From Gammaproteobacteria bacterium (GTDB taxonomy: Bacteria; Pseudomonadota; Gammaproteobacteria; Steroidobacterales; Rariloculaceae): a stretch of DNA of 64,000 bases. Each line of letters begins with the position of its first letter. Within the stretch, counting starts at the first letter, position 1. Both the position numbers and the translations under genes were made by a program. The notes under the pieces were generated by a model. That model searched no databases and was not told where the DNA came from. It saw only the letters and a list, made by a program, of their open reading frames with translations. The stretch is from contig JAJEFE010000008.1 of NCBI GenBank assembly GCA_022820625.1, forward strand, positions 1 to 64,000, given 5' to 3'. Positions 53,523-63,883 of the stretch are shown here, in pieces.

Positions 53523-54536
53523 TTAGTTGCCGCTTCTCCTGGCGCCCTGCAGGGTCGCCATGCCGGGCGCGCGGCGTTCTCGAAGCACGGCCCGGCGGAA
53601 CCGGAACAGTTCCGCCGGCCGGCCGCCGGTTTTCCCGGCCCGCCGGCCCGTGCCTTCCACCAGGCCGGCCCGTTCCACCTGTCGCCTGAAGTTCTGCTTG
53701 TGCACCTGCAGCCCCGTGAGCGCTTCGACCACGCGCTGTAACTCCAGCAGGGTGAAGGTGGGCGGGAGCAATTCGAATACCACCGGGCGATACCTGAGTT
53801 TGCCGCGTATCCGTCCAAGCCCCGTCGCCAGGATGCGCCGATGGTCGAAGGCCATGGATTCCCCCAGCCCCCCGTCGGACGGCATGTCGTCGTCGCGGCC
53901 GCGGTCGGTCCAGTATTCAGATATCAGACGCGCCTCGTAGAGGAGTTCATAGCGTTCGAGTACCTGGTAGGCATCCCACCCCGCGTTGCCGAGCCCGAAA
54001 CAGATCTCCACACGCTCCCGACGCTCCGCGCTGCCGTGGGACCAGTCCAGCAGCGTAGCCTCGATGTCGTCCATGATCCGCGGCCGGCCGGCCCGCCAGT
54101 CCTCCCAGGGAAAATACCTGTAGCAGTGTTGCCAACTCGAGTTTTCCGCCTGGGCAAGATCCTGCTCGCGCGCCAGCGCCAGGTAACCCACGGACAGGAC
54201 CCGGTTGCCTCCGGCACGCTCCCTTGGGTCGCGTCCCTGATCGGCAAACGTGTATAGCTGCTCCACGTAACCCAGTTCCCCCCGGGTTTTTTCCAGCACG
54301 GAGCGCCGCATGCAAAGCTCGAGCGTGCGGTCGTTCTTTTCGTCCAAGGAGCCGAAGGGAAGCGCCCGCGGCAGATGCAGCGTGTCCATCCCGAAGAATT
54401 CCTCGCCCAGTTCCTGGACGCTGACGGTAAGGACGCGAGGCTGATGAGCGGTCACGGCGAGAATGACCGCGTTCAGTCCGACCACCAACTCCGGCTTGCG
54501 CGGCTCGGTCGGCCCCTCGCCGGATCGGTCGGACAC
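53523..54536 (-). CDS. NrtR/NadQ-type Nudix-related transcriptional regulator
   Basis: A 337-residue protein with an N-terminal Nudix-like domain (VVGLNAVILAVTAHQPRVLT, LEKTRGELGYVEQLYTFAD, RDPRERAGGNRVLSVGYLAL) and a C-terminal winged helix (FELLPPTFTLLELQRVVEAL followed by QVHKQNFRRQVERAGLV). The catalytic Nudix box has lost its paired Glu residues, as in regulators that bind ADP-ribose or related NAD products rather than cleave them. It starts at GTG 54536, two bases after the upstream stop. The nadAB operon and its palindrome are about 1.1 kb away. Confidence 0.85.
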   Translation of the reverse strand: MSDRSGEGPTEPRKPELVVGLNAVILAVTAHQPRVLTVSVQELGEEFFGMDTLHLPRALPFGSLDEKNDRTLELCMRRSVLEKTRGELGYVEQLYTFADQGRDPRERAGGNRVLSVGYLALAREQDLAQAENSSWQHCYRYFPWEDWRAGRPRIMDDIEATLLDWSHGSAERRERVEICFGLGNAGWDAYQVLERYELLYEARLISEYWTDRGRDDDMPSDGGLGESMAFDHRRILATGLGRIRGKLRYRPVVFELLPPTFTLLELQRVVEALTGLQVHKQNFRRQVERAGLVEGTGRRAGKTGGRPAELFRFRRAVLRERRAPGMATLQGARRSGN

Positions 54537-54538
54537 GT

Positions 54539-55069
54539 TCAGAGCAGCCGCAGGAGGATCTCTTCGGCTTCCTCGAAGGTCACCTCGCCGGGCTTCTGCA
54601 CATAGCGGATGATGCCGTCACGGTCCACGAATGCGTTGAAGGGCAGGCCGCCGTAGGTGTTTCCGTAGGCTTCGCTGATGTCCATGACGTCGAAAAGATC
54701 CCCGTAGACGATGGGGAAATCGATCGGCACCTCGTCGAGGAACTCGATGACCTTGTCGAGGGAATCCGCGCCGAGGCCCACCACTTCGAAACCCTGATCT
54801 CCGTATTCGGCGCGCAGCCGGTTGAAGGCGGGCATTTCCTTGCGGCAGGGAATGCACCAGCTCGCCCAGAAGTCCACCAGGAGCACCTGGCCGTCCCACT
54901 CCGAGACGGACCGTATTCCGCCGTCGACGGTCGACAGCGTGAAGTCGGGACGGTAGGGGGCGTTGGTCACATGGGAGAACCGCTCGGTGTCCAGGTCCTG
55001 CGCAACGACGGACGCCGATGCCGCAAGAATCGCCAATCCCGATACTAAACCGGGTACGCGTACGCTCAT
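54539..55069 (-). CDS. TlpA-like periplasmic thiol-disulfide oxidoreductase
   Basis: A 176-residue thioredoxin-fold protein with a signal peptide (VPGLVSGLAILAASASVVAQ) and the redox motif WCIPC in VDFWASWCIPCRKEMPAF. The cis-Pro loop is GGLPFNAFVD. It belongs to the TlpA/AhpC-TSA group that reduces periplasmic proteins or helps cytochrome maturation. GGGAGAG precedes the ATG at 55069. It precedes the Nudix regulator gene with a 2-base gap, so they may share a transcript. Confidence 0.9.
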   Translation of the reverse strand: MSVRVPGLVSGLAILAASASVVAQDLDTERFSHVTNAPYRPDFTLSTVDGGIRSVSEWDGQVLLVDFWASWCIPCRKEMPAFNRLRAEYGDQGFEVVGLGADSLDKVIEFLDEVPIDFPIVYGDLFDVMDISEAYGNTYGGLPFNAFVDRDGIIRYVQKPGEVTFEEAEEILLRLL

Positions 55070-55214
55070 CACATAAACTCTCCCAAGTGGTCCATGGTGC
55101 CTCATCGACATCGTATAACCGTGCCCGCCCAAGGCCATTTTCTCGTCGGCAAGTATAGCCCAGCCGTTGATTTCGGTCGGTTACACTGAGCGCCCGCCCG
55201 TCCCTGCGCCGACG

Positions 55215-56141
55215 ATGGAATCATTCTGGATAGACAAGCTCGACGCCGATGAAATCCTCATCATCGACGGGGGCACGGGCAGCGAATTGCAGCGCCGCGG
55301 CGTGGCCATGGACGCGAACGCCTGGAGCGGTGCGGCGGCACTCGGCCACGAAGCGCTGCTGCGCCAAATCCACCAGGACTACATCCGGGCCGGCGCCGAA
55401 GTGATTACGGCCAACACGTTCGGAACGACGCGATTCGTACTGGCGTCCGCCGGACTGGACGACGAGTTCGAGCGAATCAACCGCAGGGCCATGCGGGCGG
55501 CCAGGGAGGCTCGGGAGGATGCGGCCGCCGGGCCGGTGGCCATCGCCGGTTCGCTCTCGTGCCTGCCGCCCGGGAACGATCCTGCCGCATATCCGGATGC
55601 GCGCGTGGAATTCGATGCCTATCGGGAACTGGCGGCGTTACTGGCCTCGGAGGGCGCCGACCTCATCGCCCTGGAGATGATGGAAGACACCGTTCACGCC
55701 CAAATGGCGATGTCCGCGGCCATCGAGACCGGACTGCCTGTGTGGCTGGGCGTCAGCACGCGCCTGAGCGAGGCGGGCGACAGGCTGGTGGGTTTCGATT
55801 TTCCCAATACGCCACTGGCTGAGCCACTGGACGTCCTCATCCCGATGCAACCCGCCGTCGTCAATGTCATGCATTCGCCCCCGGAAGCCGTTGAGCCGGC
55901 ATTGGCGGAACTGCAGCGCCTTTGGGACGGACCTTGCGGCGTCTATCCCGAACTGGGCGATTTCGAGGCGCCGGACTGGCAATTCACGCAACAGCTTGCG
56001 CCCGCCGAGTTCGTCGATCTCGCCGTCGGGTGGGTGCGTCAGGGCGCAAGATTGCTGGGCGGTTGCTGCGGTACCCTGCCGGAACACATTCTCGCGCTGA
56101 AGCAAGCCGAGCAGGAGTTGCTTGCCGCACGGTTCGCTTGA
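55215..56141 (+). CDS. homocysteine S-methyltransferase family protein with a variant zinc site
   Basis: A 308-residue TIM-barrel protein of the BHMT/MmuM family (IIDGGTGSELQRRG, EVITANTFGTTR, IALEMMEDT, GGCCGTLPEHI). Family members move a methyl group, often from betaine or S-methylmethionine, to homocysteine, binding zinc with three Cys. The late pair Cys284-Cys285 is kept, but the first ligand position (NCxPPE in BHMT) reads VMHSPPE, giving His220. A His-Cys-Cys site could still bind zinc. The ATG at 55215 lacks a strong ribosome site; a TTG 16 codons upstream is an alternative start. Divergent from the tlpA-like gene. Confidence 0.82.
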   Translation: MESFWIDKLDADEILIIDGGTGSELQRRGVAMDANAWSGAAALGHEALLRQIHQDYIRAGAEVITANTFGTTRFVLASAGLDDEFERINRRAMRAAREAREDAAAGPVAIAGSLSCLPPGNDPAAYPDARVEFDAYRELAALLASEGADLIALEMMEDTVHAQMAMSAAIETGLPVWLGVSTRLSEAGDRLVGFDFPNTPLAEPLDVLIPMQPAVVNVMHSPPEAVEPALAELQRLWDGPCGVYPELGDFEAPDWQFTQQLAPAEFVDLAVGWVRQGARLLGGCCGTLPEHILALKQAEQELLAARFA

Positions 56142-56202
56142 CCGCTTTACGTCCGCGAAGCGTGTGCACTTTCAGTAGTCACGCGCGGCGGCGCGAAAAC
56201 GA

Positions 56203-56835
56203 CTATTCCGGTATTGGAATCTCGTCGCTCGTGGCGGGCACGTAGTAGCCGCGCTGCACTGCCGGGCGTTCCACGATCTGCAGGTACCACCGGAGCAGGT
56301 TCGGGTACTCGCGCAAATCCATCTCCTGGCGCGGATACCGGGCGATCCACGGGAAGGTCGCGATGTCGGCGATGCTGTACTCGCCGGCAAGGTATTCGTG
56401 ATCGCCGAGGCGCTTGTCCAATACCCCATAAATGCGCTTAGTCTCGTTGTGGTAGCGCGTTTCGGCGTAGGGCGCCTTGCCCTTGTTGTAGAACAGGAAG
56501 TGATGGGTCTGCCCCAGCATCGGGCCGACGCTGCCCATCTGCATCATCAGCCACTCCAGCGCCTGCCAGCGGCGCGCGCCCGACTGCGGGAACAACCGGC
56601 CCGTCTTTTCCGCCAGGTAAATCAGGATGGCCGCGGACTCCATCAGGCTCACTCCCGCGTCCGTATCAACGATGGCGGGGATCTTGTTGTTCGGGCTGAT
56701 CTTCAGAAATTCCGGCTCGAACTGCTCGTCCTTGCCGATATGTACCGGGATGACCCGATAGGGCAGTTCAAGCTCCTCCAGCATGATGGAAACCTTGCGT
56801 CCGTTCGGCGTGGTCCACGTATACAGATCAATCAT
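56203..56835 (-). CDS. glutathione S-transferase, YfcG/Ure2p-like
   Basis: A 210-residue protein. The N-terminal thioredoxin-like domain opens with TWTTPNGRKVSIMLEELELP, contains NNKIPAIVD and the ESAAILIYLAE glutathione site; the C-terminal helical domain includes EYSIADIATFPWI. This pattern is that of the nu-class YfcG enzymes, which have disulfide reductase activity on glutathione disulfides. GGAAGGA precedes the ATG at 56835. Confidence 0.9.
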   Translation of the reverse strand: MIDLYTWTTPNGRKVSIMLEELELPYRVIPVHIGKDEQFEPEFLKISPNNKIPAIVDTDAGVSLMESAAILIYLAEKTGRLFPQSGARRWQALEWLMMQMGSVGPMLGQTHHFLFYNKGKAPYAETRYHNETKRIYGVLDKRLGDHEYLAGEYSIADIATFPWIARYPRQEMDLREYPNLLRWYLQIVERPAVQRGYYVPATSDEIPIPE

Positions 56836-57163
56836 CAGGGTCCTTCCCTTTTCTTCGGCTGCTGTAGTGATGGGCCGCCGAAACATAGCGCACCAGGAAA
56901 CCCGGCGTCCAATAGAGCCTCACGACCAATTCGAACCAAGTAGCGAAGGCATGTACGGCAACGGCTTGCCCGCGTCGTGTGCTCGGCGCGGGGCCACGGA
57001 CGGCCAGAAGCGCCGAGCGCCGATCCGAGCCCGCCAGGGACGGCGGGCTCGGTTAAGCGGGCAAGCCGTTGCCGTACATGCCTTCGCGGCCCCGCACAAG
57101 CGCGACGCCAGTTTGGACAATTCCCGGCCAAGTCACCAAAATGTCGCCGATGAGGAACCTGCA
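56836..57163. other. 328-base divergent gap holding structured element B
   Basis: The gap between the GST gene and the FAD-linked oxidase gene is nearly half filled by the inverted-arm element at 56943-57087. The rest contains the two ribosome sites and no further coding signal. In-frame upstream extensions of the oxidase gene cross the element and are not credible. Confidence 0.6.
56943..57087. repeat. structured extragenic element B: 31-bp perfect inverted arms, 83-base core
   Basis: Bases 56943-56973 and 57057-57087 are perfect 31-base reverse complements. The 83-base core forms a 9-bp hairpin GCTCGGCGC/GCGCCGAGC and an 11-bp hairpin CCGAGCCCGCC/GGCGGGCTCGG, so the whole folds as a three-way branched structure. 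The core is 69/83 identical to that of element C, with no similarity between the arms. Total length is 145 bases, the same as element C. Confidence 0.92.
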
Positions 57164-59783
<2,620 letters not shown>

Positions 59784-59807
59784 CAAAACGCCCGATGCAA
59801 CCACGGA

Positions 59808-59952
59808 GCGAGGGTGGAGGCAGACAATGCTCGCTCGCGTCGTGGGCGCGGCGCGGGGCCATGGATGGCCAGGAGCGCCGCGCCCCGATTCGAGCCCGCC
59901 AGGGATGGCGGGGGAGATTGAGCGAGCGAGCATTGTCTGCCTCCGCCCTCGC
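59808..59952. repeat. structured extragenic element C: 31-bp inverted arms, 83-base core
   Basis: Bases 59808-59838 and 59922-59952 are 31-base inverted arms with a single T/G (wobble) pair at 59815. The core has a perfect 11-bp stem GGGCGCGGCGC/GCGCCGCGCCC and a second hairpin CCCGCC/GGCGGG over AGGGAT. Relative to element B, two base pairs of the first stem have changed on both sides, keeping pairing. It lies between pobA and the RidA gene. Confidence 0.92.
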
Positions 59953-60026
59953 GGGGCCTGTATAAGCGACTCCCAACCCCGCAATGAAGCCCGTATCATG
60001 AAGCAGTCGACTGTGGAGGCCCAATC

Positions 60027-60554
60027 ATGAATTCAGCAACGAATCCTGTACCTACCTGTCGCGCTCTCTTCCTTGGAGGCGCATTAGTCTTCCTTGCCTC
60101 AGCGTGCGAGACTGACGGCCCCGCCTTCGAGTACATACGCTTGCCGGGGACGGAGATCGGGGGCGGCACCAATCAGCCGTTTACTTCCGCCATCAAGGTC
60201 CGCTCCGGCAGCATCGTGTTCCTGTCCGGAACCGTGGGCGCCGGCCCGCACAGCCACCCCCATGTTCCGGAAGAATTCGACCACCTGGATTTCAGCACCG
60301 AGGCCCAGGCCGAACGGGTCATGGAGAGCCTGAAGGACATGGTGGAGGCGGCTGGCGGCGAGTTGACCGACATCATCCAGGTGACTCGGTTCATGCGCGA
60401 CGTGGGCGCCAACCAGGATGTCGTCAACGAGGTGATGAACCGGTATTGGGGTCCGGATCACCGCCCGGCCAGTACCACCCTGGAAATTGTGCGACTTGCA
60501 ACCGACCCGCGCTTCATCCTGGAGGTCGAAGCCGTGGCCGTGGTGGACGATTGA
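60027..60554 (+). CDS. RidA/YjgF-family lipoprotein
   Basis: A 175-residue protein. The N-terminus (ALFLGGALVFLASAC) is a lipoprotein signal with lipobox LASAC, so Cys27 would be lipidated. The mature part is a RidA-like domain: FLSGTVGAG, MVEAAGGELTDIIQVTRFM, RPASTTLEIVRLA, LEVEAVAVV. Cytoplasmic RidA deaminates reactive enamines; an envelope-anchored form is unusual and may act on another substrate. GGAGG precedes the ATG. Confidence 0.85.
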   Translation: MNSATNPVPTCRALFLGGALVFLASACETDGPAFEYIRLPGTEIGGGTNQPFTSAIKVRSGSIVFLSGTVGAGPHSHPHVPEEFDHLDFSTEAQAERVMESLKDMVEAAGGELTDIIQVTRFMRDVGANQDVVNEVMNRYWGPDHRPASTTLEIVRLATDPRFILEVEAVAVVDD

Positions 60555-60648
60555 GCGGTTCGGCAAGCCGTCGGGCATTTTACCGACGGTACGGGCGCGC
60601 AACGACTCACGCCAAAACGCGTGCCCAGAAGCATGATCCCAAATGAAG

Positions 60649-60672
60649 AGCGCCGGGCGAGAACCCGGCGCT
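60649..60672. terminator. hairpin between converging ridA-like and hsp20 genes
   Basis: AGCGCCGGG (60649-60657) pairs with CCCGGCGCT (60664-60672) over a 6-base loop, midway between the two converging genes. It is suitable as a bidirectional terminator, although the following bases are only partly T-rich. Confidence 0.55.
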
Positions 60673-60706
60673 CATGTTCTTCAGCATTCCGCTGAAGTAC
60701 TACCCG

Positions 60707-61153
60707 TCACGCGGCAAGCTGCTTCTGCGCCGAGCCGTTGCGGATCTCGATGGATCGCGGCTTGAGCGCTTCGGGCACTTCGCGGACCAGGTCGATGTGC
60801 AGCAGGCCGTTCGCAAGGCTGGCCCCGCTGACGCGTACATGGCTCGCCAGCTGGAAGGCGCGCTTGAAGCCGCGCGCCGGGATGCCCTGGTGCAGGTAGG
60901 TCCGGCCCTCGTGCCGATCCCTGGCCGGCTTGCCTTCAATGGTCACCGTGGCGTCCCTGGCTTCGATCGAGAGTTCGCTCTCGGCAAACCCCGGAACTTC
61001 CATGGTGATTCGGTAATCGTTCTCGTCCACTTTCTCGGTGTTGTAGAGCGGATAGCTCTCGTCGCCGGTTCGCGCACTGGTCTCCAGCGCATTCATCATG
61101 CGATCGAAACCGATGGTGGAGCGGAACAGGGGAGTGAAGTCCAAACGTGTCAT
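60707..61153 (-). CDS. small heat-shock protein Hsp20 (IbpA-like)
   Basis: A 148-residue alpha-crystallin-domain chaperone: opening LDFTPLFRSTIGFDRMMN as in IbpA/IbpB, then YRITMEVPGFAESELSIEA, QGIPARGFKRAFQLASHV, and a terminal PRSIEI carrying an I-x-I type motif. It holds unfolding proteins for DnaK/ClpB. A GGAGGA site precedes the ATG, and upstream DNA shows a sigma-32-type promoter and a small hairpin over the ribosome site. Confidence 0.95.
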   Translation of the reverse strand: MTRLDFTPLFRSTIGFDRMMNALETSARTGDESYPLYNTEKVDENDYRITMEVPGFAESELSIEARDATVTIEGKPARDRHEGRTYLHQGIPARGFKRAFQLASHVRVSGASLANGLLHIDLVREVPEALKPRSIEIRNGSAQKQLAA

Positions 61154-61164
61154 GATTCATTTCC

Positions 61165-61180
61165 TCCGTTTTGCAACAAA
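61165..61180 (-). promoter_or_regulatory. possible RNA-thermometer hairpin over the hsp20 ribosome site
   Basis: In the transcript, UUUGUU pairs with AACGGA (two G-U wobbles) across a GCAA loop. The AACGGA half runs into the GGAGGA ribosome site. A weak, wobble-rich stem at this place is the layout of fourU/ROSE-type thermometers. Confidence 0.35.
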
Positions 61181-61261
61181 TTGGTTTACGCAATCGCCCT
61201 ATAGCGGCGTCCTCCGGTGCATTCGATCCGCCTTCGGTGGCGAGTCTCCAGCACGTCTCTG

Positions 61262-61289
61262 ATATAGGTTCGGGTTGCCGAATTTCAAG
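61262..61289 (-). promoter_or_regulatory. sigma-32-type heat-shock promoter of hsp20
   Basis: On the minus strand CTTGAAA (61283-61289) is followed, after 14 bases, by CCTATAT (61262-61268), close to the sigma-32 pattern CTTGAAA-N(13-14)-CCCCATNT. It leaves an untranslated leader of roughly 100 bases. Confidence 0.7.
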
Positions 61290-61399
61290 GCCCCGGAACA
61301 TGGGGACCGCGGGGACAGGCCGCGCAAGCCTGCCGGTGCTTGAACAGGGCGGTTCCGGTGTCTTACTCTGTCCGGCACTCCGGAAAGGCGAAGCAGGGC

Positions 61400-61663
61400 G
61401 TGGCCAAACAGACCGGATCGATTGAGCGACCAAGCCGCGGGTTCGGCACTACGCCCGGCGGACGGGCGTTTGTCTGGCTGTTGACGCTTACTTCCGTAGC
61501 GGTCGTGCTGGCGGTCTGGTTCAGCTTCCGCGGGGCCAGCGAGACACAGCAGGAATCTTCCGCCGAGGTCGGTGCTGCAGGTTCCACTCCATTACCACCG
61601 GTGTCCGACACCGTCGACGTTCCACCGGCAGTCGTTCTGCCTCCGTTGCCGCGCGACCCCTAA
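61400..61663 (+). CDS. small single-span membrane protein, unknown
   Basis: A frame of 87 residues from GTG 61400 (longer starts at 61358 or 61340 are possible). One hydrophobic span (FVWLLTLTSVAVVLAVWFSF) is followed by a Ser/Glu- then Pro-rich tail ending in VVLPPLPRDP. The layout suggests a type II membrane protein with a short extracytoplasmic tail. No family recognised. Its stop overlaps that of ligB on the other strand. Confidence 0.5.
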   Translation: MAKQTGSIERPSRGFGTTPGGRAFVWLLTLTSVAVVLAVWFSFRGASETQQESSAEVGAAGSTPLPPVSDTVDVPPAVVLPPLPRDP

Positions 61664-62529
61664 CTGGCCTTGGCGAGCGCCGCCCGCTCGGCGTCGTTCT
61701 CGAAGATGATCAATCCCGTGGCCGTGTTGGAAGCGGGTACGTGATAGTGCCGGTAGACTTCGGTGATGCCCTCGTCCAGCGCGCCGAGCATGATCAGCCA
61801 CATGACCAGTTCGATGCCTTCGGCGCCCGCCTCCCGGACATACTCGATGTGGGGCATGTCGATGAGGCGCCGCTGGTTGCGCGTCATGTCGTCGAGAAAG
61901 CGGCGGTCGAATTTGCTGTTGATGACCCCGGCCCGCTCGCCGTGAAGCTGGTGGGACATCCCACCGGTTCCGAAGATCACCACCCTCAGATCGTCGTCGT
62001 ACTCGGCCACGGCCTTGCGGATGGCGCGGCCCAGGTCGAAGCAGCGCTTGCCCGTGGGCGGCGGGTACTGAATCACGTTCACCGACAGGGGCACGACCGG
62101 GAACGGCCAGGCCTCCGGCTGGCCGCAGGTCACCGACAGCGGCACGGTCAGGCCGTGATCCACGTCCATCTCGTTGACGATGGTCAGGTCGAATTCGTCC
62201 AGTATGAGCGATTCGGCCAGGTGCCACGCCAGCCTGGGGTGGCCCTTGACCACGGGCACCGGGCGCGGTCCCCAACCCTCGTCGGCGGGAGGGAATTCCC
62301 GCGCCACACCGATGGCGTAGGTGGGTATGACCTCGAGGGAAAATGCCGTGCCGTGATCGTTGTAGACGAGGATCACCACATCCGGAGCGACATCGGCAAG
62401 CCACTTCCGCGCCGCTTCGTAGCCGTCAAACAGGGGTTTCCAATAGGGTTCTTCGGTCCTGCCCAGGTCCATGGCGGCGCCGATGGCCGGTACATGGGAA
62501 GTTGCGAGTCCGGCGATGATGCGCGCCAT
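61660..62529 (-). CDS. ligB: protocatechuate 4,5-dioxygenase beta subunit
   Basis: A 289-residue extradiol dioxygenase catalytic subunit. It opens with GLATSHVPAIGAAM (His12 as an iron ligand), followed by VYNDHGTAFS, VNEMDVDHGLTVPLS and FGTGGMSHQLHGERAG carrying the catalytic His. It opens the ring of protocatechuate between C4 and C5. The ATG shares a base with the ligA stop (TAATG), so the subunits are coupled. Confidence 0.93.
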   Translation of the reverse strand: MARIIAGLATSHVPAIGAAMDLGRTEEPYWKPLFDGYEAARKWLADVAPDVVILVYNDHGTAFSLEVIPTYAIGVAREFPPADEGWGPRPVPVVKGHPRLAWHLAESLILDEFDLTIVNEMDVDHGLTVPLSVTCGQPEAWPFPVVPLSVNVIQYPPPTGKRCFDLGRAIRKAVAEYDDDLRVVIFGTGGMSHQLHGERAGVINSKFDRRFLDDMTRNQRRLIDMPHIEYVREAGAEGIELVMWLIMLGALDEGITEVYRHYHVPASNTATGLIIFENDAERAALAKAS

Positions 62530-62918
62530 TATTCCTGCTCCGACTTGCTGCGGTTGCCCTCGATGGACCGCCCGCCGGCGGCCATCATGGCCCGGTACTC
62601 CTCCTGGGTCAGCCCCGACATGGCGCCGGCCATGTACTGGAACGACCGGCCCAGCGTGGCGCCGAGCTTGGAGGTGTAGTAGATGTTGCCGCCCACGTGG
62701 ATCATTCCCAGCCAGTCGCGCTCGAGCACGCACCGGCGCTGCTCCTCGGTGAGCGGGAACCGGTCCAGGTAGCCGGGTTCGTCGGCCAGAAACGCCTCCC
62801 GGTTCTGCGCCGTCATCAACGACATGCAGAACATGTTCAGGTGATAACCCTCGTGGCACCGGTCCTTGTTGAACAGGTACGTGCCGGGAATGTCTTCGAA
62901 TGCGTCGGTGTCGACCAT
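62529..62918 (-). CDS. ligA: protocatechuate 4,5-dioxygenase alpha subunit
   Basis: A 129-residue LigA-type subunit: EDIPGTYLFNKDRCHEGYHL, NREAFLADEPGYLDRF, LTEEQRRCVLERDWLGMI, VGGNIYYTSKLGATLG. It lacks metal ligands and helps form the substrate pocket of LigB. The family is also found fused to or beside gallate and related dioxygenases, but the pair with ligB and ligC supports protocatechuate. Confidence 0.93.
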   Translation of the reverse strand: MVDTDAFEDIPGTYLFNKDRCHEGYHLNMFCMSLMTAQNREAFLADEPGYLDRFPLTEEQRRCVLERDWLGMIHVGGNIYYTSKLGATLGRSFQYMAGAMSGLTQEEYRAMMAAGGRSIEGNRSKSEQE

Positions 62919-62938
62919 GATTTCAATCTCTTGTTCGT

Positions 62939-63883
62939 CTAGCTCCCGAGGCTCCTCTCCAGCCGGTCCAGCGTCCGCATGGCCGGCAGCACCTGAGCGA
63001 CGCTGGCATTGGGCTCACGTCCCTCCCTGATCGCCGCGATGAACTCGCGGTCCTGCAGTTCGATGCCGTCCATGGAGACATCGACATCGGAGACGTCGAT
63101 GGGATTCTCCTTGCCGTCGAACAGATCGTCGTAGCGGGCGATGTAGGTGCCATTGTCGCAGATATAGCGGAAGAACGTGCCCAGCGGCCCGTCGTTGTTG
63201 AACGACAGCGAAAGCGTGCAGATCGCCCCCGAGGGCACCTTCATGCCGATGCTCATGTCCATGGCGATGCCCAGCTCCGGGTGCATCGGACCCTGCAGGG
63301 CGTAGACCTCGTCCGCTTCCTCGCCCGTCTGGTACTGGAACAGGTCCACCGTGTGGCAGGCGTGGTGCCAGAGCAGGTGGTCGGTCCAGCTCCTTGGCTT
63401 GCCTTCGGCATTGATGTTCTTTCGCCGGAAGAAATAGGTCTGCACGTCCATCTGCTGGATGGTGAGTTCGCCGGACTGGATTCGCTGGTGAATCCACTGG
63501 TGGCTGGGATTGAACCTCCGGGTGTGCCCTGCCATCGCCACCAGCCCCGTCTCTTCCTGGACCCTCACCAGCCGCTCGGAGTCGGCCAGCGAATCGGCAA
63601 TGGGGATCTCGATCTCCACGTGCTTGCCGGCACGCATGCACTGCTCGCCCTGGTCCGCGTGCATCTGCGTGGGCGTCGTCAGAATTGCGGCTTCGACCCC
63701 CGGCTGTTCCAGGCCTTCGGCCAGGTCCGTTGTCCAGTGCGGGATGCCGTACTTCCTGGCCACCGCGGCCGTGGTATCGGGCGACCCGCCGGCGAGCGAG
63801 ACGACTTCAACCCCGTCGATACGGGCCAACCCCGCCAGGTGCTTCTGCCCGAAGGCGCCCTGACCAGCCAGACAAATCTTCAT
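62939..63883 (-). CDS. ligC: 4-carboxy-2-hydroxymuconate-6-semialdehyde dehydrogenase (Gfo/Idh/MocA fold)
   Basis: A 314-residue NADP-dependent oxidoreductase. GQGAFG at 7-12 is the nucleotide loop; EIPIADSLADSE carries the Gfo/Idh consensus region, and HTRRFNPSHQWIH, FFRRKNINAEGKPRSWTDHLL and WHHACHTVDLFQYQ are LigC-type segments. It oxidises the ring-cleavage product of LigAB (hemiacetal form) to 2-pyrone-4,6-dicarboxylate. AAGGAG precedes the ATG. It is upstream of ligA in the same operon. Confidence 0.92.
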   Translation of the reverse strand: MKICLAGQGAFGQKHLAGLARIDGVEVVSLAGGSPDTTAAVARKYGIPHWTTDLAEGLEQPGVEAAILTTPTQMHADQGEQCMRAGKHVEIEIPIADSLADSERLVRVQEETGLVAMAGHTRRFNPSHQWIHQRIQSGELTIQQMDVQTYFFRRKNINAEGKPRSWTDHLLWHHACHTVDLFQYQTGEEADEVYALQGPMHPELGIAMDMSIGMKVPSGAICTLSLSFNNDGPLGTFFRYICDNGTYIARYDDLFDGKENPIDVSDVDVSMDGIELQDREFIAAIREGREPNASVAQVLPAMRTLDRLERSLGS

